Source: Clostridium cavendishii DSM 21758 (GTDB taxonomy: Bacteria > Bacillota > Clostridia > Clostridiales > Clostridiaceae). Taken from it: a stretch of 64,000 nucleotides of DNA. Where the stretch lies: NCBI RefSeq assembly GCF_900141845.1, contig NZ_FQZB01000005.1, positions 310,001-374,000 on the forward strand. The letters run 5' to 3'. Shown piece after piece: positions 59,607-64,000 of this stretch. A program made the position numbers and the translations under genes. Within the stretch, counting starts at the first letter, position 1; the number at the start of each line of letters is the position of its first letter. The notes below the pieces were generated by a model. It was given only the letters and a program-made list of their open reading frames with translations. It was not told where the DNA came from and did no database searches.

Positions 59607-60461
59607 ATGAAAGTAAATTTAAGAAATGTAAAATTAGGAGATTTTAATCTTTTAAAGATAGTTAGAAAAGCAGATTTTGGATATTATTTGGATGCAAAAA
59701 CAGGTAACACAAATGATGATATATTACTTCCAAATGGAAGTATAGAAGGAAAAAATCTAAGTATAGGTGATGAAGTAAATGCATTTATATATAGAGATTC
59801 AAAGGATAGAGTAATAGCAACATTGAAAGCACCACTTGCTAAAGTTGGGGAAGTTGCTTATTTAAAAGTAACTTCAAATACTAAAATAGGATCATTTGCA
59901 GATTTTGGTCTGGAAAAAGATATATTAATACCTTTAAGAGAACAAAAATATAGGTTAGATGAAGGTCAAAAATATCTTTTGTACATTTATGAAGATAAAA
60001 CTGGTAGGCTTGCAGCTACAACAGATATAGATAAATACTTAGAAGAACTAGAAATAAATCAAGGTGAAAAGATATCTGGTATAGTATATGGATTCCAAAC
60101 AAATGGTTCTTTAAGAGTTGCTATAGATGGAAAATATAAGGGTGTTGTACTTAAAAATGAATATTTTACAAATTTCAAGATAGGAGATAAGGTAGAAGGT
60201 GTTGTAAAAAGAATTTATGATGATGGTATAGTAGGTATAAGACTTAGAGCTACAAAATTAGAGGAGAGAAGTGAACTGCAGAAAAAGATAGTTAAATATT
60301 TAGAGGAGAATGATGGAGTTATGAAGTTTAATGATAAGTCTTCTCCAGAAAGTATAAAAGAACAATTTAATACATCAAAAAATTATTTTAAAATAGCTTT
60401 AGGTGGATTAATGAAGCAAGACGTAATATCACAGGATGAATTTGGCACTAAACTAAAATAA
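59607..60461 (+). CDS. CvfB-like S1 RNA-binding protein
   Basis: The 284-residue protein has three S1-like units (about 1-70, 70-140 and 145-215; for example 'GSFADFGLEKDILIPLREQK' and 'EGVVKRIYDDGIVGIRL') and a C-terminal winged helix (about 225-284). This is the layout of CvfB/YitL, an RNA-binding protein that tunes virulence and exoprotein genes in Staphylococcus. AGGAGG precedes the ATG. Confidence 0.88.
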   Translation: MKVNLRNVKLGDFNLLKIVRKADFGYYLDAKTGNTNDDILLPNGSIEGKNLSIGDEVNAFIYRDSKDRVIATLKAPLAKVGEVAYLKVTSNTKIGSFADFGLEKDILIPLREQKYRLDEGQKYLLYIYEDKTGRLAATTDIDKYLEELEINQGEKISGIVYGFQTNGSLRVAIDGKYKGVVLKNEYFTNFKIGDKVEGVVKRIYDDGIVGIRLRATKLEERSELQKKIVKYLEENDGVMKFNDKSSPESIKEQFNTSKNYFKIALGGLMKQDVISQDEFGTKLK

Positions 60462-60579
60462 TTGAAAAATTATTAAATAAATATAATAAAAATATTAAGA
60501 GAGTAGTCTTCTATATTTGTTATAATTTAGCAAGCTTTAGGGTATTCTAAGTTAGTAATAGATACTAGGAGGCTTTTTT

Positions 60580-61413
60580 ATGAAAAAAATAAATAAAATA
60601 ATAATAATTTTTATAATATTAATGTTTTCTTTTGGAAAAACAACTTATTCTGTGGCAGAAAATCCTGTTAAAGTTAGTTTTATAGGATTAGATAATATTA
60701 ATAGTGTTTTAATAAAGGGGCATAATAGTAATGTGCTTATAGATACTGGTGACTATGATGATATAAATGTATTAGAGAAATATTTTAAAGGTGAAGGAAT
60801 AGATTCGTTAGACTTAATAATAATAACAAGTTGTAATTCTAAATATTATGGAGGTTTAAAAAAACTTTTAGATGATGTTAAAGTTAAGCATGTTATTATA
60901 CCTAAGTATTTTATAGATTGTGAATCAAATTTAGAATTACAAGAAACTTTGAAATCTAAAAGTGTACAATTTACTCCTGTGAGTTCTGGATTTATTTATA
61001 ATCATGAAACTATAAATCTTGAAGTTATAAGTCCTAGTGAAAAATCATTTAAGGATAAGGATAATACTTTAGCTATAAAAGGTATTATAGATGAAGTTTC
61101 ATACCTATTTTTAAACAATGTCAGCAATAATACAATCAAGAATATCATTAATTCAAAAGAAACACAGGAAGCTAAAGTTATAAATATAAGTGCAGATGAA
61201 GAGTTAGAAGGAATTTATAAAAAACTTATGAAAAGAGCTAGGCCTTTTGATATAATTGTAGGAGAAAATATAAATAATTATTCAAAGGTAAATTTTAAAA
61301 ATGCTGTTGGTAAAAGATATAACACCTATTTCTTTAAAGATTTTAAAGTTGTTACAGTTAATAGACAACTTGGAAATAAATCTTTAAAAACTATTTTAAA
61401 TAATAATTTTTGA
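60580..61413 (+). CDS. Secreted MBL-fold pseudoenzyme (ComEC-like, metal site lost)
   Basis: The 277-residue protein has a signal peptide (about 1-26) and the ComEC-type MBL fold: 'VSFIGLDNINSVLIKGHNSN', 'VLIDTGDYDDINVLEKYF', 'LDLIIIT'. Where an active enzyme has H-x-H-x-D-H (HPHEDH in the paralog at 51641) this protein has SCNSKYY at 84-90, and the later 'GHHGS' and 'TGDAE' motifs are missing too. It cannot bind the metals in the usual way. A binding or structural role is inferred. AGGAGG precedes the ATG. Confidence 0.75.
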   Translation: MKKINKIIIIFIILMFSFGKTTYSVAENPVKVSFIGLDNINSVLIKGHNSNVLIDTGDYDDINVLEKYFKGEGIDSLDLIIITSCNSKYYGGLKKLLDDVKVKHVIIPKYFIDCESNLELQETLKSKSVQFTPVSSGFIYNHETINLEVISPSEKSFKDKDNTLAIKGIIDEVSYLFLNNVSNNTIKNIINSKETQEAKVINISADEELEGIYKKLMKRARPFDIIVGENINNYSKVNFKNAVGKRYNTYFFKDFKVVTVNRQLGNKSLKTILNNNF

Positions 61414-61468
61414 TTTTAAAGCCGTTATTTATTTGGTATAATGTGAATATAAACGGAGGTGTATTGAA

Positions 61469-61891
61469 ATGGAGATTTCTAGAATAAAGACAAAGGCGCC
61501 TATAACAAGAGAAGATAAGAAGGTGGATTTAAAAAAAGATTTTTCTCAAAGTTTTAATCATGCAAGAGATAGGAAGTCAGAAGAACAGCTAAAAAAAATG
61601 ATAGATGACATAAAGAAAAAAGGAAATAGATTAGTAGTCACTAAATGTTATGCTGATGTGAGGGCTTATAAAAGGATGATAAAAGAATACTTGGAAAATA
61701 TTTTGAGTTATATGTATGATATAAAAAAGGATGTTAGTTTTTGGCAGACTCAATATTTTGTTACTGTTGATACTATAGATTTAAAATTAGAAGAATTAAC
61801 ACAAATCCTTTTAAAAGAGGAAAAAGATAATTTAAATATAGCAGCAACTATTGATGAAATACAAGGATTAATAGTTGATATATACAGATAA
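61469..61891 (+). CDS. YaaR family protein (DUF327)
   Basis: The 140-residue helical protein has 'SFNHARDRKSEEQLKKMIDD', 'LVVTKCYADVRAYKRMIKEY' and 'IDLKLEELTQILLKEEKDNL', the pattern of YaaR/DUF327, a conserved Firmicutes family of unknown function. GGAGGTG precedes the ATG. It may be read together with the pseudoenzyme gene 55 bases upstream, since no terminator separates them. Confidence 0.88.
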   Translation: MEISRIKTKAPITREDKKVDLKKDFSQSFNHARDRKSEEQLKKMIDDIKKKGNRLVVTKCYADVRAYKRMIKEYLENILSYMYDIKKDVSFWQTQYFVTVDTIDLKLEELTQILLKEEKDNLNIAATIDEIQGLIVDIYR

Positions 61892-61934
61892 AAAGCTTGG
61901 TTAGACTTTTTAATAGTTCTAACCAAGCTTTTTA
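61889..61934. terminator. Bidirectional terminator
   Basis: AAAAAGCTTGGTTAGA pairs perfectly with TCTAACCAAGCTTTTT. Confidence 0.9.
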
Positions 61935-61969
61935 TAATTTAGATCATATAGTTTCTAATTAATTCTTTT

Positions 61970-63151
61970 TTACCATTGACCAGGGTAAGCTACTATGTGT
62001 AAAGTTACAGGCCTTCGTCCCCAATTTAAACATTGAGACTCTGTATCCATAAAAAGATCTATTATATTTCCTTTTATAGCACCACCTGTATCAGAAGCTA
62101 TAGCAAATCCATATTCGGGAATGTAAACTTTTGAACCTAACGGAATAACTTTAGGGTCTACTGCTATAGTGCTTAATCCACCAACAACTCTAACTGGTTT
62201 AAGACCCATAGCAGTTGTACCGTCACCATAATATGCTGTTGCAACCATTTGATAAGTTGCCTTAAAAGTTTTATTATCTACAACTAAAGGTTCTGAAGGA
62301 TTAAAGTTTGTATTTAAGGAATTAAGCTTAGAAATTCCAGAAGTTATAGCAGAGTTTACAGTATCTTTTACAGACTGAGTATTTAATTGAGGCAATAAAT
62401 CTTTTAGATTTCTTACAGAAGCTTTAATATCTTCAGTAGTTGAAGATTGGTTGTTAATTATTATTATTGGATGAGAAATTAATATTTCTTCATTTTCTTT
62501 AATTATTTTAGCTACATTTTCTTTTTCAGCATTTAGTCTTTCGATTAAATCATTTTGTCGTTCTTGCTTTTCTTTAGTATCCTTTATATCTTTTTCAATA
62601 TCAAATTGAAGCTTTAAAATATCTTTTTCATTTTTAGCTAAATTATCTACTTCATCAGCAAGTTTATCTTTATCTTTATTTAATTTATCTATTAATTTAT
62701 TATCTATTTCTATAATTTTAGAAATAGCTTTAATATTAGCAAGAACTGTAGAAAAATTTTTACTAGTAACAAGTACATATAAATAGTTATTGTATGTACC
62801 TGATTTATATATTTCACAGATACGAGTATCTAAAATTGCTTGTTCTTTATCAATCTCGTTTCTAGAACGATTTAAATTTTCTTGAGTTGTTTTTATTTTT
62901 TCTTTTAATTTTTTTACTTTCTCGGTAGTTTCATTTTTTTCCTTAATTAATTTTTCTATCTGAGTATTAAGTGATGCTATTTCAGAGTTATATTCTTTAA
63001 TCTTAGAATCTAATTGTTTGTAAATAACAACATTTTCACTTATATTTTTTTTCTCTTCAGTATTAGAAGATTTTTCATCAGATAAAGCTATAAAACTATT
63101 ACTTATAAATAAAGTAACAGCAATAAAAAATGATAAAAATTTCTTTTTCAT
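61970..63151 (-). CDS. Secreted coiled-coil protein with 3D (lytic transglycosylase-like) domain
   Basis: The 393-residue protein has a signal peptide (about 1-25), a long PcsB-like coiled coil (about 35-225) and a C-terminal 3D domain (about 300-390) with the three aspartates in 'AVDPKVIPLGSKVYIPEYG', 'ASDTGGAIKG' and 'IDLFMDT'. The 3D domain is the double-psi barrel of MltA/YocH-type enzymes, which cut peptidoglycan glycan strands. The coiled coil may be held by a partner such as FtsEX, as for PcsB, but this is inference. It is a likely autolysin of growth or division. Confidence 0.87.
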   Translation of the reverse strand: MKKKFLSFFIAVTLFISNSFIALSDEKSSNTEEKKNISENVVIYKQLDSKIKEYNSEIASLNTQIEKLIKEKNETTEKVKKLKEKIKTTQENLNRSRNEIDKEQAILDTRICEIYKSGTYNNYLYVLVTSKNFSTVLANIKAISKIIEIDNKLIDKLNKDKDKLADEVDNLAKNEKDILKLQFDIEKDIKDTKEKQERQNDLIERLNAEKENVAKIIKENEEILISHPIIIINNQSSTTEDIKASVRNLKDLLPQLNTQSVKDTVNSAITSGISKLNSLNTNFNPSEPLVVDNKTFKATYQMVATAYYGDGTTAMGLKPVRVVGGLSTIAVDPKVIPLGSKVYIPEYGFAIASDTGGAIKGNIIDLFMDTESQCLNWGRRPVTLHIVAYPGQW

Positions 63152-63359
63152 AAAATATACCTCTTCTAGCTAACTTTTTTTTACAATTTATATTATTATA
63201 TCATAATTATTAAATTATGTAATCTTTAATTTGAATCATCAAAACTAAATTATACCTTTGATAAATATATTATAAAATTTAGAATATTATTATGTATATT
63301 TTAAATTTGAAAAAATTTTTATACTATTGGCTAAAATATAAACTGTCTGTATATATTAG

Positions 63360-63476
63360 TATAAAGCTTTATATACTATGTTTAAATTGCTAGTGGATAT
63401 TGGACTTAAAGAGCTAGAGGTAAGGTTCACAGAAGCTTCTAATACTGAATATACATTTATAGGTGCTTTTCCATAA
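63360..63476 (+). pseudogene. Fragment of 2-isopropylmalate synthase (leuA)
   Basis: An open stretch reads 'MFKLLVDIGLKELEVRFTEA' and 'SNTEYTFI' to a stop at 63474. It follows the LeuA consensus 'LLVxIGFKEIEVGFPSASxT' closely, with Gly-Phe-Pro-Ser replaced. No ribosome site or flanking leuA sequence exists, so this is a decayed scrap of a gene for leucine synthesis. Confidence 0.5.
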
Positions 63477-63503
63477 ATGCTTTAATTAGCACAATAAATA
63501 ATT

Positions 63504-63546
63504 AAAAAACTCACCTCATATAGAATTTTATGAGGTGAGTTTTTAT
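63504..63546 (-). terminator. Terminator after the last gene
   Basis: AAAAACTCACCTCAT pairs with ATGAGGTGAGTTTTT. Confidence 0.9.
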
Positions 63547-63935
63547 TATTTTAGAGTTTTAGTTAATTTAGAAGCTTTTCCTAGATAATTATTTAGTTTG
63601 TATTTATAACTTTTCTTATTTTTATTATGTACGCTGAGTGCAGTTATACCTACAGCGCTAAGAGCTAAAGCAGCAGTTATACCTGAGTAAATAGCAATCT
63701 TTTTCTTTTGACTTTTACTCTTACAACAGCAAGCTTTTTTATCTTCTCCTTTTATGAAATCTTTGATTGCTTCAGACATTTGTTTTAAATTACTACTTTC
63801 ATGGTTTTCATGAAATTTAGAATGAGAATAATTATGTTGCATATAATCTTTATTATTTCTTGGTTTTGGCATTTTGATATTTTTCATTATAAATTTTAGT
63901 TCTTTATCTAAATTTACGCCTACATTATGTTTCAT
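63546..63935 (-). CDS. Hypothetical protein with one membrane helix, 129 aa
   Basis: The protein has an N-terminal polar region rich in His, Asn and Lys, a cysteine run CCCKSKS near residue 70, one membrane helix ('IAIYSGITAALALSAVGITA') and a basic C-terminal tail. The family is not recognised. GAGGTGAT precedes the ATG on the minus strand. The gene lies alone at the window edge; 63936-64000 shows only AT-rich promoter-like DNA. Confidence 0.6.
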   Translation of the reverse strand: MKHNVGVNLDKELKFIMKNIKMPKPRNNKDYMQHNYSHSKFHENHESSNLKQMSEAIKDFIKGEDKKACCCKSKSQKKKIAIYSGITAALALSAVGITALSVHNKNKKSYKYKLNNYLGKASKLTKTLK

Positions 63936-64000
63936 ATTATCACCTCTATATATATTATTTACAGAAAAATATATATTATTTCAAAAATTCTATTGAAAAT

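Noticed and set aside
1..64000. tRNA, rRNA and CRISPR arrays
   Set aside because: Looked for cloverleaf ends with CCA-type stems, long conserved rRNA blocks and regularly spaced repeats; none was convincing by eye.

Overview
The window is AT-rich chromosomal DNA from a low-GC, spore-forming Firmicute, most likely Clostridium (cluster I type). Signs are the heavy use of AGA and AAA codons, strong GGAGG ribosome-binding sites, Rho-independent terminators after most transcription units, a CotF-like coat protein, a Spo0E-like phosphatase, an arginyl-tRNA synthetase T-box, and no outer-membrane components in the pilus locus. I saw no rRNA, tRNA or CRISPR array. Species assignment is inference.

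Layout. 1-6.6 kb: the end of a TipA-type regulator, a coat protein, VOC and GNAT proteins, a large secreted phytase-like phosphatase fused to a GxGYxYP domain, and a short-chain dehydrogenase. 6.7-11.4 kb: a YbaK protein, a cystine-type amino-acid ABC transporter and a CymR-like Rrf2 regulator whose promoters share a palindromic operator, then a secreted NlpC/P60-like protein. 11.6-13.3 kb: an RsgA-type ribosome GTPase behind a long leader with a leader peptide, two terminators and an enclosing long-range inverted repeat, built like the attenuators of ribosome-targeting antibiotic resistance genes. 13.5-25.9 kb: a PAS-GGDEF-HD-GYP protein, an Asp-box propeller protein, the lipid II flippase Amj, a rhodanese, a 2H phosphoesterase, an L,D-transpeptidase, a transposase remnant, several very small genes and two hypothetical proteins, one cut by a short repeat element.

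26.0-36.4 kb is a complete Gram-positive Tad (Flp) pilus locus: prepilin peptidase, DegS/DegU-like two-component pair, two nearly identical Flp pilins, TadE and TadG-like pseudopilins, CpaB with a LysM domain, TadZ, TadA, TadB, TadC and a DUF192 protein. 36.6-41.3 kb is a BceRS-BceAB-type antimicrobial peptide sensing and detoxification module with a direct-repeat operator. 41.6-44.5 kb holds three overlapping genes of the 2-hydroxyacyl-CoA dehydratase/activase superfamily. 44.8-47.6 kb: T-box, argS and a YprB-like nuclease. 47.6-49.9 kb: feoA-feoB-Cys-rich partner under a Fur-like box, on the minus strand. 50-64 kb is mostly housekeeping and envelope genes: HAD phosphatase, RNase H-like protein, ComEC-like MBL lipoprotein, PlsC, a PEPCK-like P-loop protein, Lrp regulator, PHP phosphoesterase, gamma-carbonic anhydrase-like protein, CvfB, a secreted MBL-fold pseudoenzyme, YaaR, a 3D-domain cell-wall protein, a leuA scrap and a small membrane protein.

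The strongest leads are the RsgA leader, the dispersed 40-bp element that has interrupted a reading frame, the phosphatase-GxGYxYP fusion, and the operator-like palindrome in front of the tandem Flp pilins. All functional names come from reading motifs by eye; no database search was run.
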